Shown: one piece after another, positions 11,049 through 23,068 of the stretch
Numbering within the stretch: position 1 is the stretch's first letter
How the letters are laid out: the number at the start of each line of letters is the position of its first letter
Source of the DNA: Phytophthora quininea
Lineage: Eukaryota > Oomycota > Peronosporomycetes > Peronosporales > Peronosporaceae
Assembly: GCA_011947345.1 (NCBI GenBank)
Contig: JAAVTG010000315.1
Coordinates: 372,001-436,000, forward strand
Direction: 5' to 3'
DNA: 64,000 bases
Position numbers and translations under genes: made by a program
Notes under the pieces: generated by a model
What the model saw: the letters and a program-made list of their open reading frames with translations, nothing else
Told to the model about the DNA's origin: nothing
The model's database searches: none

Positions 11049-12999
11049 TCAATCCGAATCCATTAGCTGCATCAGCACGCGCATCATTTCTGCTGACATG
11101 TCTGCTTCTTTGGCCACATTTGCTCGAGAAACTTGTGGATCGGAAAGCAAGTCGCTCAGTCGACGACGAGTAGTTTGCGTAGCAAAGAAGGCCTCTTCAA
11201 CGATCGCGATGAAAATGTTCAGGACGACATATATGAACAGCGAAATGAACGTGTACAAGTACACTTTTCCAGATATGACGAAGTGGTGAAGCTCCATTGC
11301 ATCGAAGGTATCCATGATGATGTCACCATTCATAAGCGAAAACAACGTGATCATGGACGCACTCATAGTGCCGAATTCCGCGATCTTATTGCCAAAGTAG
11401 ATCGTCCCGAACAAAGCGTATCCGAAGAAAATCGGAGAAACCCCGAGCAAAAATTGCAACACTCGAGGTGTTCCCCACCTGAGAGTGAGAACGATCGAGT
11501 AGATGTGCCGGTTGTGCTCCAAATACCCAACAAGACAGCTCCAGAGAAGCAGTAGCGCTGTTCCGTGAAGCAGACGATGCCAGAATCGAATGGGCATGTG
11601 TGCTTCCAAGAACAATAAACTCCATAAAGTGCTTATAAGCAGCAGTGAAAGGGAGATGAAGACGAACAATTGCCTGCACCATAATAACGACGAAGTCAGA
11701 AAATGAAAACGCAAAAATAAGATTGAAGTTCCGAGTACGTACAAGCCGTTGAAAAGCCTCAACTTGAGGGAAAATGGAATTTCCGTCCATGAACCAACGG
11801 CGTCATGTTGCCTAACGCGCTCACGGGATTCATCGCCATTTTCATCGTCGTCCGCTCTGTCGCGATCTTTCTGGCTGGTGCTGGCATGGGTTTGAAGCAA
11901 CTCCGCGCCCGTGTCATCCTATAGAAACACAAAAATCGATAAGCTTCATGTTTCCTGGATAACACTTTGAGCAACTTACACGTAAAATGATCGCCGAAGA
12001 GCTTTCAGGCTGAGTACCATGTAGAGGAGTGATACCACTACGACGACAATATGCATCCACACAAAGCTTTGGCGAGCTGTGGTCCAAAACGGACGTGGGT
12101 GCGTGCTTGGACAGCGCGACACCTTGCAATCGTCGAGCTGTACGTGAATATGAGCACTCTCCACCACTTCAAAGCGCACGTTCACTTGCCACTCAAAGCA
12201 TTCTTCGTAATAATTTCCAAACTGACGATCCCGCAGCGGAAAGGCAAAATCCAGACTCCGCAAAGATCGGAATAAATGCTTTTTCTGCCACAAATTCATT
12301 CTCGGGTCAAACGGCCCCACGGCCTCATCGTACTCGAAGACTTGGTATTCCCGCACGTCTGGGTCTCCATTGGGTAGTACTCGCATGATTGTCAGGCGAA
12401 GAGGCTTGATGTCACCTGACAGTGTGTGCAAATATTCGTAATTGGCGACGGATGCGTTGCCGACGGAAAAATATGCGTCGCGTAAATACTCTACGGCTTT
12501 CATCGTCCGATTAATCGTATATAGTTCACGCTGGAACCTTGGCCTGCACATAAGTACCGACAGAATCTACGCCTCGTCAGCAAACTACTACTTGCAGCAA
12601 CAAAAATGGCGGAAGTCCGACGTACACATCACCAATGTCGGTGGTTGGTGGCAAGAAGAAGAAGGCCCTGCTTCCAAGATATTTCGTCAGAGAAAGATTA
12701 GTATGAAGACATAATGGAACGCACCAGTTTCGGTGCGATGCTCGCATGTAAGCGGCATTTTGAGCATCGAAGAGCTGCATCTGCGCAAAAGTGAGCACCA
12801 CCAGGGCCACGTGCAGCGCCAGTTTGTACGGGAAGCGGCCGTGCGTGACCCATTTCTCCCAGGGAGACAGCACGAGCCTCTCCACCGCTCCCATGGAGGA
12901 AGAGCGCTTCCGCTGCGCAGGCGACTCCTCCTCCTCCTCTTCCTCCTCACTGGGCGACAACAGCTCGCGCCGCAATTCCGCGTCCTCATCCAAGTCCAT
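11049..12999 (-). CDS. TRPML/mucolipin-like cation channel (about five exons)
   Basis: A mucolipin-family (TRPML, polycystin-related) channel, normally found in endolysosomal membranes where it releases Ca2+ and other cations. Exon 1 is 12725-12999, exon 2 starts at 12667 and ends near 12590, exon 3 about 11983-12544, exon 4 is 11743-11918 and exon 5 is 11049-11673. The start at 12999 (MDLDEDAELRREL) is the first ATG; upstream codons are not ATG. The first helix (ALHVALVVLTFAQMQLF) is followed by a luminal domain containing FFFLPPTTDIGDVYVG, then further helices. The pore segment FGYALFGTIYFG, then SASMITLFSLMNGDIIMDTF, is diagnostic. The exon 2/3 junction does not keep frame with any standard site, so a base may be missing in the T-run near 12590. 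The selectivity-filter motif reads N-G-D-I rather than the animal N-G-D-D. Confidence 0.88.
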
Positions 13000-13092
13000 G
13001 GCAGTCTTCAACTCTGGCTGTAACGCATAAAACCTTTGTCAGAATACTCAGGCTCATTGATTGCCTGAGACCAGCGAAGAGGACTCGTGACA

Positions 13093-14562
13093 ATGGACAC
13101 CTTTCTGCTTGCTGTCGCGGCGACGGCGACGCTGCAATACGCACTGGTGGAGGCGCAAGTTGCCGGTCAGCTGTTGAGCGAAGGCGAAGGCGGCCCCAGA
13201 GAGCTCCAGGGTGAAAACCCGATCGACGCGGAGACGGAGGACGTTGCGGGCGGCGGCGAGGAAATGTCCACTACTGCCCCGATGCCTGCCAGCACGCCAG
13301 AGGCGCTGATAGCCAACACAAGCAATGAAGCGCTCGTGCTTGCGATGCCCACGACTGCGATACAGTCCTATGACACCCCGCGAGTGCCTTCCCATGAGGA
13401 GGGACTGCAGCCTGTGAAGAATTTGGAGGAACGGGAGCAGACGACTGACTTGGCAGCGAACGAGAAAGAAGGGTCGACTGCATCTACGCTGGCACCGGGG
13501 ACAACGTTCCCCGTGGTCCCCAACGCACTAGCAACAGAGGAATCGGCTGAATCAGTTGTACCATCTCAAGAAACGAGCAAGCCCTCGCTGCGCACGCAGG
13601 ACCCGACACTGATCACGGACACCGCGACAAATAACGCCGCAGAGAAACATGCGCCTGGGTATCTAGATCAAGGCATTAACCCAGTTGTGTTCATTGCACT
13701 GGCTGGTATTTGCTGCGTGTTCCTGCTACTGTGGGGGCGTAAACGACGACTGGGCAGACCATCGACCAGCTCAAGCACATCTGGAGGAACAAGTGCGAAG
13801 GGGCCTCAAGTCCAGTACACGCAAGTGCCCGAGGAGCAACCATTTAGCCACAACCAAGACGACGACGATGAATTTTGTGACGACTACGAGGAGGACACCT
13901 TTGCCAACGATCGCGACAACTGGGATGATTGGGAGGCTGGCGCTCCCCAGACACAAGAGGCACAGCTGAATCCGTTTGCGTCTCCACCAAGTGTCCCGCG
14001 CCCCACGATACCTCGTCAAACTTCTAGTAGCACCAGTCCCTTCAAGCTCAGTCAACCACTCCCACCACCGCCTTTGCCACCGCAGCAGCAACAACACGTG
14101 GAACTACACGAAGTGAAGATCGCAGGGAAAGAAGGCATGCTGCCTTCGAGTGTGGAGTCGAACAGCTCCAGCGACTCGTTCGAAGTTGTGCCGGAAGAGG
14201 TGTCTGTTCTGCCTACCAGTGCACATGAATCCTCCTCCGATGCGGAGAAGGAGAGTGTCGATGACCTGTTCAGCGTAAGTGGAAATTGTTGTCCATGAGA
14301 TCTGATTCATTTTCTAACGTTATCGATGTTTACTGTAGCAATTCGGCATGGTGCCTACGTTCAAGAAAACTGCGGTGGTTCCCCACCTCCAACTGCAACA
14401 TCTCAACCCGTAACTACACCAGCTCTCTCTGCTACTACATCAGCGCTGCCCACTGCTGCGGAAGCATCGGCGTTGTTTGCAGCCGAAATGGACGACGAGC
14501 TAACTGCTGTAGATGCTGCGGACGAATGGGGCGAGGATGATGAGTGGGTCAAAGGCATTTAG
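13093..14562 (+). CDS. Type I membrane protein with acidic tryptophan motifs, unknown function
   Basis: Not recognised. The ATG at 13093 begins MDTFLLAVAATATLQYALVEA, a good signal peptide. An extracellular region of about 170 residues, rich in Glu, Thr, Pro and Ser, precedes one membrane helix (VVFIALAGICCVFLLLWG, near 13690-13740) and a basic stop-transfer KRRLG. The cytosolic tail has an acidic block with DNWDDWEAG, a proline-rich stretch (PLPPPPLPP), and ends with DEWGEDDEWVKGI, a second acidic Trp motif. A 64 bp GT-AG intron lies at 14275-14338. In exon 2 the frame breaks in the C-run near 14380; one missing C restores a run-on to the stop at 14560-14562. The paired W-acidic motifs resemble adaptor-binding sorting signals; that is inference. 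Confidence 0.75.
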
Positions 14563-15051
14563 TGAAATCAATGCCGATCCTGCTACTTTTCTGCTTTGTC
14601 TTGGTATAGTTGTCGTACAATATTCAAGATTGTTCATGACCCGCCATGCCGTTCACGAAATCGATGTTGGGCGTACAGCCAGCGCAAGTCATCAGATAAT
14701 GTCGTCACTATAAGCCGAAAAACGCCGAATAGCCTGGTCGAAAGCGGCATTCGGGGCTTTCCAGTCGATAAGACCTCGTAGTCTGAGGATTAGAGTTTGG
14801 TTGGAGTTTGCTAAAGCGATAGCTGCTGCTTAAACTCAGAGTAAGACGTCCGCTTTGCCAAAACTGATGCAACGCACAATAAACCAAAGCGATATATTAC
14901 ACTCATACTTGACGCAATTGACTTGACCGGTCCACCGGTGTTTCCTCGCTTCTGGCGTATGATCCGCCTGACATCGGAGTGTGCCCTTGTTGCTGCTGCA
15001 GAAGAACCAGGTCGCTTGTGGCGGCCTTCCCATTCTCAAGAGTCAATCCTC
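14563..15051. other. Convergent intergenic region; nothing recognised
   Basis: Space between two genes that end toward each other (plus strand ending 14562, minus strand ending 15052). It should hold both 3' untranslated regions. The short open frames here have no recognisable content, and I see no repeat or RNA gene. Confidence 0.6.
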
Positions 15052-17263
15052 TTAATCGTGCTGCGTCGCTAATGTCAAGCCCTCCCCATTCGACGAGCTC
15101 TCACGGCGTGCGTATCCTGGAATAAGCTCTGGCGGTCCTTCCCAAAGCTTCATCAAAATACCCCTACGCCACCCGGCCACTGCTAATACACCAAGAGTGC
15201 AGGGCACCAGATACATAAGGGCAGGCTGACCGCTGTGCGACACTATGACGCCAACATTGGCCAGCAAGAGCCCGATAGTATAACCCCACAACAGGAGACA
15301 AAAGAGCCCACGACGACAAGGAACGCCCTCCTTGCTGCCACCTAGCTCAGCCGACGACATATCCAAATCCCCGCTGATCGCAGCGGTAGGCCCCGAAGAC
15401 ACGTTCAAAACGTCATCAACCGGGCGTCGCCCAAACAACTTGCCGTGCGGAGGTCTTAGGCGCCCGAATAATTGGCCGCGGGTGGCGTAGTCGTATCGTG
15501 CGCAGAAAACTAGCAGCAAACCAGGTAGTACAATGTCCCCAAGACCGAGCAATGAGGACCCTGATCGCCAGTCTAACACCTTGGGGACGCGGAGCAAAAT
15601 CGGCATGGACTCTGATCGACAGTTGTGCTTTGTGTCCGTTGGGTAGCGCAAGCAAAAACCGCTGGACACTCCACCCGTGGCAGTGCTCTGCGCTCCACCC
15701 GTGGCCACCTTGATCATAACGCTCTCTTTGAAAATGTACGGCGAAATGAATACCATGAAGATATCGTACATGAACACCAGCACCAGCAACACAGTGGCCA
15801 CCTTTAGGTTGGGCAGGCGCACAGTTCGTAGAAACACGAGGCAAAAGCAAACGCCAAAGATGTCTTGGAAAACCCACGAGTATGACTGGAACCGTGTGAG
15901 AAACCAAAACACCGCGATACCCAGCGCCAGCACAAGTGACACCAAATCGCCAATACTCCACGTGGCAGGAACAAATATATCTTCCCATTGCCACAGAACC
16001 TCACTCCACGGACGCTTCTGCAAGCAGCTGAGGGTAAACGCCTCATCAGCGGCGCCCAAAGAACTTGGAAAGTAGCTGAGACAGCGCCAATCCCAAAGAG
16101 AACCACCACCACGATCACCACGTCGACGAAAAACAGCAGAACGAGGAAGCCAGAGCCAATTACCAAGAAGCCGAGCGCGTGCCACGAATTGAGATCAAGC
16201 TGCTCCTGGTCTGGAGCTTGTTCGTCATGCTCCTCGTAGGCGATGCGAGCGTGCGCAATGGCGTCCGAAGAGGTAGCGTCAGCCGCAATAAGCGCCGCCT
16301 TCAGCTGGGCCTTGGTACGCTCGTAGTCGGCTGCTTTGTACGAGCCGACAAGTACTGTAGCACAGGCGACAAGCCAAAGAATCACTTGCGCAGGGTCCAC
16401 CTCAGGCGGGTCACGCTCGTAAACTGATATCAAGAGTTGGCCGTCGTCGAAGTCGCTGCCGGAGGAATATAATCCCTTCAGCGTGTCACCGTCGGAGATG
16501 GTAATACGCACCACGACGATGTCGTCCACATCCCTTTGTCCGTGACGATATCGGTCGTACCGAAACCCATGAGATCTGGAATATCCCAAGCGCAGCACAC
16601 TTGCTGTTTACCAGCGCCCGACGGCACGCACATGTGCGAGGTGCACCGACTAGAATCTGTGCAGGAGTGTACATTCACATCGTCTACCCACGAGGTTGAG
16701 GTGTAGTCCGTGATGTCGGCGTTCCAAGCAGCCGTGCCCTTGCCGCGCGAGCAGCTGAACTCCATCTGCTTCTCTTCCTCCGTGGCGTCGGCGGCACTCG
16801 AGCGGTTGTAAAGCTGCTCCAGCGTGTCTGTCACGATGAGAACGGCAGCGCCTAGTTGCTGCGCATAGTATGCCTTTTCCGCGAAGGAGCCCCCGCGGTC
16901 CACCAGCAGCACGAAGGGCTCAGCAGGCAGCCCGAGGAGCGAGCTAGCGGAGCCCGAGGCGCTGGAGGACGACGCGTTGCCGCTGGCGTTGAGCAGCTGC
17001 TCCTTGGACGTGCAGCCGAAGACGTCGGTCAAACCCGACGCGTTGTACACGAGCGGGTAGAATGCGTGCCGCTCGCCGTCCTTGAGCTTCTGGGCCTGCA
17101 GCGACGCGCCCCAGTCTTCGTCGGCGGCGCTCGAGGCGTAGAAGACGGCGTCCGAGTTCTTGACGTTCACCACAGCGGAGAGGATCGAGTCGGCAGGGTT
17201 CTTGGCGGCGCACGAGGCGAGCGCCGTCGCCGCGGCGAGCACCAGCGTGGCGAGGAACCGCAT
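15052..17263 (-). CDS. Signal peptide peptidase-like intramembrane aspartic protease
   Basis: An SPPL-type presenilin-fold protease that cleaves type II membrane helices in endomembranes. The start at 17263 gives a clean signal peptide MRFLATLVLAAATALASCAA. A luminal PA-like domain follows (PFVLLVDRGGSFAEKAYYA near 16860-16920) with N-glycosylation sites, then a multi-helix core. The three family motifs are present: YD in FMYDIFMVF (about 15750-15775), GxGD in LGLGDIVLPG (about 15530-15555) and PAL in QPALMYLVP (about 15210-15235). The frame changes near 16530 (G-run) and near 16035 (C-run), both explained by one lost base. Without those breaks it is a normal full-length SPPL2-like protein of roughly 730 residues. 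A short GCC/CGG repeat lies just upstream of the start. Confidence 0.9.
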
Positions 17264-17301
17264 GCGCCTCCTTTGCTTCCGGGGCCGGGCTATAATAAGA
17301 C

Positions 17302-17337
17302 CTCTGCGGCACCTGCGGCACCTGCGGCACCTGCGGT
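17302..17337. repeat. 9-bp tandem repeat (CACCTGCGG-type) upstream of the protease gene
   Basis: Three to four tandem copies of a 9-base unit lie 40-75 bases upstream of the protease start, between divergently transcribed genes. Translated on the minus strand it would encode an Arg/Cys-rich run, but it lies before the signal peptide and is most likely in the leader. Confidence 0.7.
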
Positions 17338-17608
17338 AACCACGCACAAAGCAAGTTCAGTGTCGACACGTTGTGTGCCGTGAAATAGTGCTAATTTGCT
17401 ATTTATTATATAATTCAGCACTAGTAAGCTGAATCACAGGTTCGCATATCGCTACCGTTGCGCCAATCATGGGCGACCAAGCGCCATGGAGTCTATTTAG
17501 CAGTTTACGACAACGGTCGACCATCGACCATTTTGAACGGCGCGCGCGCGGATAGACGAGCTTTGGCGACGTCCTCTCTCTCTTTCTCCAGGCAGCGGCA
17601 GCGTGACG

Positions 17609-19821
17609 ATGGACCCGCACGGCGTGAACGCGATGGGGATGCAGGGCGGCATGTCCATGCCCATGTCAATGGCAATGCCCAGCGGCGGCAACCCACAGCA
17701 AGCCATGATGGGGATGAGCAACGGTATGCCCATGAACGCGGCCGCGCAGTACGGCGTCCCGATGCAGCAGCAACAGCAAATGATGATGGGGCAAATGAAC
17801 CAGATGAACCAGATGAACATGGGCTCCATGGCGATGAAGATGACCCCGAACGCCATGAACCAACAGGCCGCTGCGAGCGGCGGCATGCAGGTGCCCTCCG
17901 GACAGACCGCCCCGGGCGCAGATTGGCGCATCCAGTTGACACGGGAACACCGCGCGAACCTCATCGCCAAGATGTACGTATGCAGCATAATTGGTTGGAC
18001 AAAGAAAAAGAGGACTGACGGCTAACTTTTTTCTTCTCCTTCTACCAAAGCTACAACGAAATGGTGCGCGTGTCCGCGGACCCAGTGCCAGGCATTAAGC
18101 TCTGGATGAATGTGTCTTGGTACGAGTTGACGCTGTACAAAGAGTCGCTGACCCAAGAGGAATACATTAACAAGATTTTCACGCGGCTCAAATCTCTGCG
18201 GGCGCAGCAGACCGACATGAACGCAGTGATGGCAGCGCAGGCGCTCCCTAACCAGGGTATGCTCTCCAGACTTGACTTCTCCTACTACAACACGCTCAAT
18301 TTGAACCAGCGTGCAGGCGCTCCGGTCTCGAACGCCGGTCAGGTTGGGGGATATCCCGGCCACCCTCAGTTTGGAGGGCCTGCTGGCCACCCTGGCGCTC
18401 AGCAGCCCCAAGCAGGAAAACCCATGGGGATGCAAGGGGTCCCAAATGGAGCAGCATCGACGCCGCACAAACCAGAAGCGGGCGCCCCTGGCGATGTGGT
18501 TGGCGAGTACTGGAGGCAGCACGCGGCGCTCAAGTCCAAATACCACGACGATGTGGAGAAGGTCCACAGCGCGTTCAAGAAGTACGTGGATCACATGAAG
18601 GGCCACGATGAAACTGAGCAAAAGAAAAATTGCGCTATCTGCTAAGCTATGTGCAGCTTTGCGCGAGCATCTTGAACGAGGACAAGTCGACTCACCCCCA
18701 CGCAAGATTGAAGAGCTGGACAAGGTATACAAGTACATTGTCAAGATTGTCAATCCGTACCTGAAAAAGCTACGCACGGAAACAGACAAGCGGACTTTTA
18801 CGCCAGGTGCTGATAGTGGAAATCCGGGCGTCAATGGGACAAGCTCCTCGGCCCCGACGAACATCGCCCCAAGCTCTGGAGCACCGACTAGCTCAGGAGC
18901 TGCTGCTGCGTCAGCAAATGGTCCAGGAGGATACAATGGCGCGTTGAACATGCAACAGCAGCAGCACCTTCAGCCAGGCCAGCAGAATGGAGCTGCTCAA
19001 AACCAGTCATTGCAGCAGAAGCAGCAGCAATATCTCATGCAGCAGCGCGCAGCAGATGCAACAGCAACAACAGCGGATGCAGGCGGCGCGACAGCAGCAA
19101 ATGATGCAGCAACAGCACATGATGCAGCAGCAGAAGGGAGCGCCAAATGCACAGCCTCAGGCCCACCTTGGTGCGCAACAGACCAGCCAGATGAGCGTCG
19201 GAAAGCAGCAGAACGCGCAAGCCCCTAACAACCAACAAACTGCCCAACAGCCTGCGCAGCAGAATCGCCAACACCCCAGTCCGCCAGCTCAACACGCCCA
19301 ACAGGCTCCTTCAGGGCAACAACAGTCAACGCAGTCGCAGCCCCGTCACAGCTGACACATCCAACTCAGCAGCAGCAACAACAGCAGAAGGCCCACGCAC
19401 CGCCGCAACAACAGCAGCAGCAGCAAAAGCCGCAGTCTCAAGCTCAGCCCCAACAAGGATCAAATCCGCAGCCAGCGCGCGAGAATTCTTCGTTGAACGT
19501 CGGCTTAGACGACTCGCTCTACGGGGAATGGACAGCGGCAACTTGCTGCAAATGCCGTCGAACCTCGCGTCGTCGGGCTCGTCGTCGTACATGGGCTTCC
19601 CAAATGATCTCTCGCCAACCAATTTCTCGGGCATGGATCTCCTGGACATGGATGGCTCAGGTCTCACGGGCTTAACATACGATGGGTCGGACGGGAACAG
19701 CGGCGGCAACAACAACACCTCGGCCGCATCTGGCAGAAACAGTACCAGCGGAAACAACTCCGCGGCCGGCGACAGCTCGGATCTAGGATTTTGGAAGCCT
19801 TATAAGCTAGGATTACTGTAA
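17609..19821 (+). CDS. MED15: Mediator tail subunit, MED15-like (KIX domain, Q-rich)
   Basis: A coactivator subunit of the Mediator tail that links transcription factors to RNA polymerase II. The N-terminus is Met/Gly/Gln-rich. The KIX-type domain starts with DWRIQLTREHRANLIAKI, crosses a 77 bp intron (17974-18050) and continues YNEMVRVS then VSWYELTLYKESLTQEEY and IFTRLKSL. A helical segment (EYWRQHAALKSKYHDDVEK near 18505) and a region ending KYIVKIVNPYLKKLR (about 18725-18775) follow. The rest is a long glutamine-rich stretch, ending with a Ser/Asn/Gly-rich tail at 19821. The frame shifts near 18628, 18697, 19345 and 19517 each fit one lost base in an A, C or G run. One near 19050 fits loss of CG from a CG repeat. 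The protein should be about 720 residues. The KIX assignment is strong, the exact subunit name good. Confidence 0.85.
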
Positions 19822-20170
19822 TTGGACGCTCTGTGTGAACTCTGTGCGCGAGAATGCTCCTGTGTGTGCTCCAAGCAAGAAGCAACCATCTTGAAGGAGA
19901 CTGCAGGCACCGCACGTCGCAGCCCGAGCCTGTTTTCCGCTTGTGGCATCGCGAGTTGCAGCCGCACGATGCGCGACCACATGGGGCCAACGACCGAGTT
20001 AGTCAAAAGCAAACAAACATCCAGACCGTCGTCACAGGGTTTTGTATGGTCAGCGGTTTGGCTTGGTTTTTGACAGCGGCAAACGCCGGAGCACCACATC
20101 GCCAACTCTCTCCGAGCCGCTCTAGCTCTTCCCGCCGCGCTACACCTGCCGCCGAGAGAGGCAGCCGAGC
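19822..20170. other. Intergenic; nothing recognised
   Basis: Between the Mediator subunit and the FYVE gene, both on the plus strand. It holds the 3' end of one and the leader of the other. The leader close to 20171 is pyrimidine-rich. I see no clear promoter consensus. Confidence 0.5.
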
Positions 20171-22056
20171 ATGTCCGCGATGAACATGGCCGCGTTGCAC
20201 TCTGCGCGCAGGCTCAAGCCCACCAGCAGCGCTCAGAGCATGTCCAGCGCGCTCTCGCTGCAACCGGCGCCGCTCGCAACCGCCGCACTTTCCCGCACAG
20301 TCGAGGAGGACCTGGAGTCGCAGGCGCGCACGTCACTGAGCCTCTTTGGCTTCGGTTCCCAGGACTCGGTCAACTGGAGCCCCGTCAGCGCCAGTGCCGC
20401 GGCCGCCGCTGCCACTTCAGAGAGTCCGGGCACAGGGGAGCCATCAAGGTGCGAGTGATGGAACGCGTGTGCCCCATCGGCACCAACACATTTCTCTGGA
20501 ACGCAATGAATTCGAGCGAGTCGGCGTCCAGCAGCAGCGACAGTGTTGATGAAGCGGCAATAGCAGGCTCGGACCCGACAGGAACGGTTTTCGCATCCAA
20601 CGGCAGCGGGGCTTGGGATGCCGAAAACACAGATCTGGATGCCGCATCTTCGACTGCTGGTCTTGGCAATGTGTTTGCCTCGAAAGTTCTCCAACAGTAC
20701 CTCGTGAAGTGTGTGGCGCTACTGCCGTCTTCGATTGAAGAAGTAGTGGACTTTCTTGTGCGGTCGGACCGTGAAGACATGGAAGTGCCCATGCTGCACC
20801 TTGCTGGCGTTCGCACGAGCTCATCGGCGTTTATCTACCACCGGAAGAAAAAGCGCACTCGTCGAAGTAATGGAAACCAAGTCATCAGCAGGGGCGGCGC
20901 GAATTCAAACGACAGGGTTTCTCAGCGAATGGCGTCCCAGGCGTCAACCCTCGACTGTGACAGCGAGTCTTCCTATTCAGACTCGGACGCGGAGCTTGAA
21001 GATGATCTCCAGAGCGTTACCGAAATCAACCAAGGGATCAACAGCACGCGCTCTCGAGCAACCCGTGGCAATTCTTTTGACGGCGACAAGCCATCTGGTG
21101 CAACTGGTCCGTATTTGTCGCCCACCTATATGGAGGACTACCGAGCGGCAATCGCAGCCTCGGGAAATCAAGGAAATCTTAGCATCAAATGGGTTGTGGG
21201 CGAAAAGTCAAGCCGGATGTTTGCGTCGCGAACGACGTATTGTCTGCTCGACTACGAATGCATCTTGATCAACGATTGGGATGAAAATGCTGATCCGTCG
21301 CCGATGTACGTGAGGACATTGCAATCTTGTTACAGTGCGCAATGCCAGCCGTGGCTTGACGAGGTGGGCTCCAAGCCTACAGACGTCCAACCTACAGGGT
21401 TTATGGTACGAGAAGCGCGTGGTCGCGTGGGATACGTGGAAGTTCAGTTCGTGGCGTCAATTCTGGAAAAGGCACAACTTCCTATGGCCTCCCGCAGAGC
21501 CAAGTTACGTGCGCTATGCGCAAAAATCGCGCGATTGGAGGAAGTGCTTACTAGTCGCCGCTTATCGCAATCGCTGCTTGTCAACGCACCGCACTGGGTG
21601 CACAATCGCGAGCGACTAGGCTGCCGAGTGTGTGACGCCAAGTTTGGGATTTCTCGGCGCCGCCACCACTGCCGTCTATGCGGTGAAGTTTGCTGTTCCG
21701 AGTGCTGCCCGAAAATGGATGTCGACCTGCCAGATGTGGGTCCCACAAGTGTGCGTGTATGTATTGGCTGTGTGCAGAAGCGCCGCAAGAGCTGCGAGTC
21801 TGTGGGAGCCGTCCCGAGCTCCTCTGGGTTGGTACCGGCGCTGTCTCCATCCTCGGGCACGTTCCTGGCGACCCCTCCGCCGCCAGGTCACCCAGCGTTA
21901 CGCTCAGCGTCTTCGTCACCATCCGACTACTATTTATCGACATCATCCAGTTACAGCTCCGCTGCTAGCAGCTATAGCGCGAATGGGAGTCTAGGTGAGC
22001 GGAAGCATTCACTGGCCTCGTCGGTCTTTCAAAAGATAAAAAGTAGCACGGGCTAA
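20171..22056 (+). CDS. FYVE zinc-finger protein with START-like region
   Basis: A phosphoinositide-binding protein of the large oomycete FYVE family, expected on endosomal membranes via PI3P. The start MSAMNMAALHSARRLKP opens a Ser/Ala-rich N-terminus. The frame breaks in a G-run near 20437, and one missing G joins it to the long frame that runs to 22056. Residues about 90-430 contain a lipid-transfer-like region (KWVVGEKSSRMF, then CLLDYECILINDWDENADP, FVASILEKAQLP), typical of START-FYVE proteins in oomycetes. The FYVE finger follows at about 21600-21780 with HWVHNRERLGCRVC, the basic patch RRRHHCRLCGEVCC and a final CIGC. The Ser-rich tail ends VFQKIKSSTG. Total about 628 residues. Confidence 0.9.
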
Positions 22057-22734
22057 CAGCGATGCTGAGGATGAAGCAACGATAACTAACTAACTGGAAA
22101 AAGGGTTAACCCTGGGCAGGGCTAATAAGATGTCCATCGCAGAAATTGCTGTCATTACAGCATCCGAAGAAAGCCTTTCATACCTCATCATAAAAACATA
22201 ATGAGATCAAAAGGCGTCGCGTGCAGCAGCGCCGCAGCTGAAGAACAGTAACAGGACCCTCAACCATATTCTTTAGCTGCAACTATTTTAACCCTTTCGT
22301 TCACTATACATTTCTGTACTAAGTCTAAGTATACTGAATCCAAGTGAAAAATCTAAAACATACAGAACGTCTGATTTGGTTTGGTTTAGAATAATAAAGG
22401 TTTTCTCTGAGCAAGCTAATTAACTCCCCATTCACCGGGTACATGAATAAAGCTTCAACAACTTGTAACATGTAGGATGCTCAGACATGCAATCATCATA
22501 GGAAAAAAACATGCTTTAATATCTGGCATGAAGATTGGGATTGCGGAAAACGCCTACCCGTGCATATCGACAAGCGTTTGCAGTTTCGCAAACCAACAGG
22601 AAAGTGACGACGATCAAGCACTCAGTCATCTCACTAACATCGATTGCAGGATTTGAAGAATGCATTACATTTTGGCTAGCAAACAAGAGCGACTAGCGGC
22701 TGTAGCGAAAACATCTGGGCACGAACCTGGCTGT
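22057..22734. other. AT-richer intergenic stretch, start of the repeat-rich block
   Basis: No gene is supported. Base composition becomes markedly more AT-rich than upstream, with poly-A and TA-rich words and no long open frame. It marks the transition from the gene-dense part to the repeat-rich part of the window. Confidence 0.5.
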
Positions 22735-23068
22735 TACCCAAGCGCTCGCGGAGTTAGGCTCCCCTCGCACGAACTCAATTGGCCAATACTTCCTGGGCTC
22801 GACGCTGGCCGATATCCAGTACTGCTTCTTGAGAGGTGCGCTTCTTCCCGATGGTGGGCTTCACGGACGTCGGTGTCAGATCGTGTTCTAGCGGGCTGCC
22901 TCGCTCAGCGTGTTGATGCAGGTGTACAAGGGACAGTTGTTCACCTTCGCGATGCCATTGGAAGAGGTGGCGTACATCATCGGTCTGCTGTTCAACCTGA
23001 TCTTCATGCAGTTTATGGTCTTTAGTCCTCCGGTCTACACCGTCCCGTCAGGCTACATAACAGGCTGA
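22735..23068 (+). pseudogene. Relic of a PDR-type (ABCG) transporter
   Basis: A short decayed piece of a pleiotropic-drug-resistance ABC transporter. From 22925 one frame reads YKGQLFTFAMPLEEVAYIIG and continues LFNLIFMQFMVFSPP to the stop at 23066-23068. This is the second membrane half just before the family's large extracellular loop. Upstream, pieces in other frames read NSIGQYFLGSTLADIQY (about 22777-22827) and FPMVGFTDVG (about 22847-22876), in the order found in intact transporters. There is no nucleotide-binding domain. Unlike the housekeeping genes, it is a true truncated fragment. Confidence 0.75.

Noticed and set aside
15804..16239. Plus-strand frames opposite the SPPL protease
   Set aside because: They lie antisense to a gene with clear catalytic motifs and have no recognisable content of their own.
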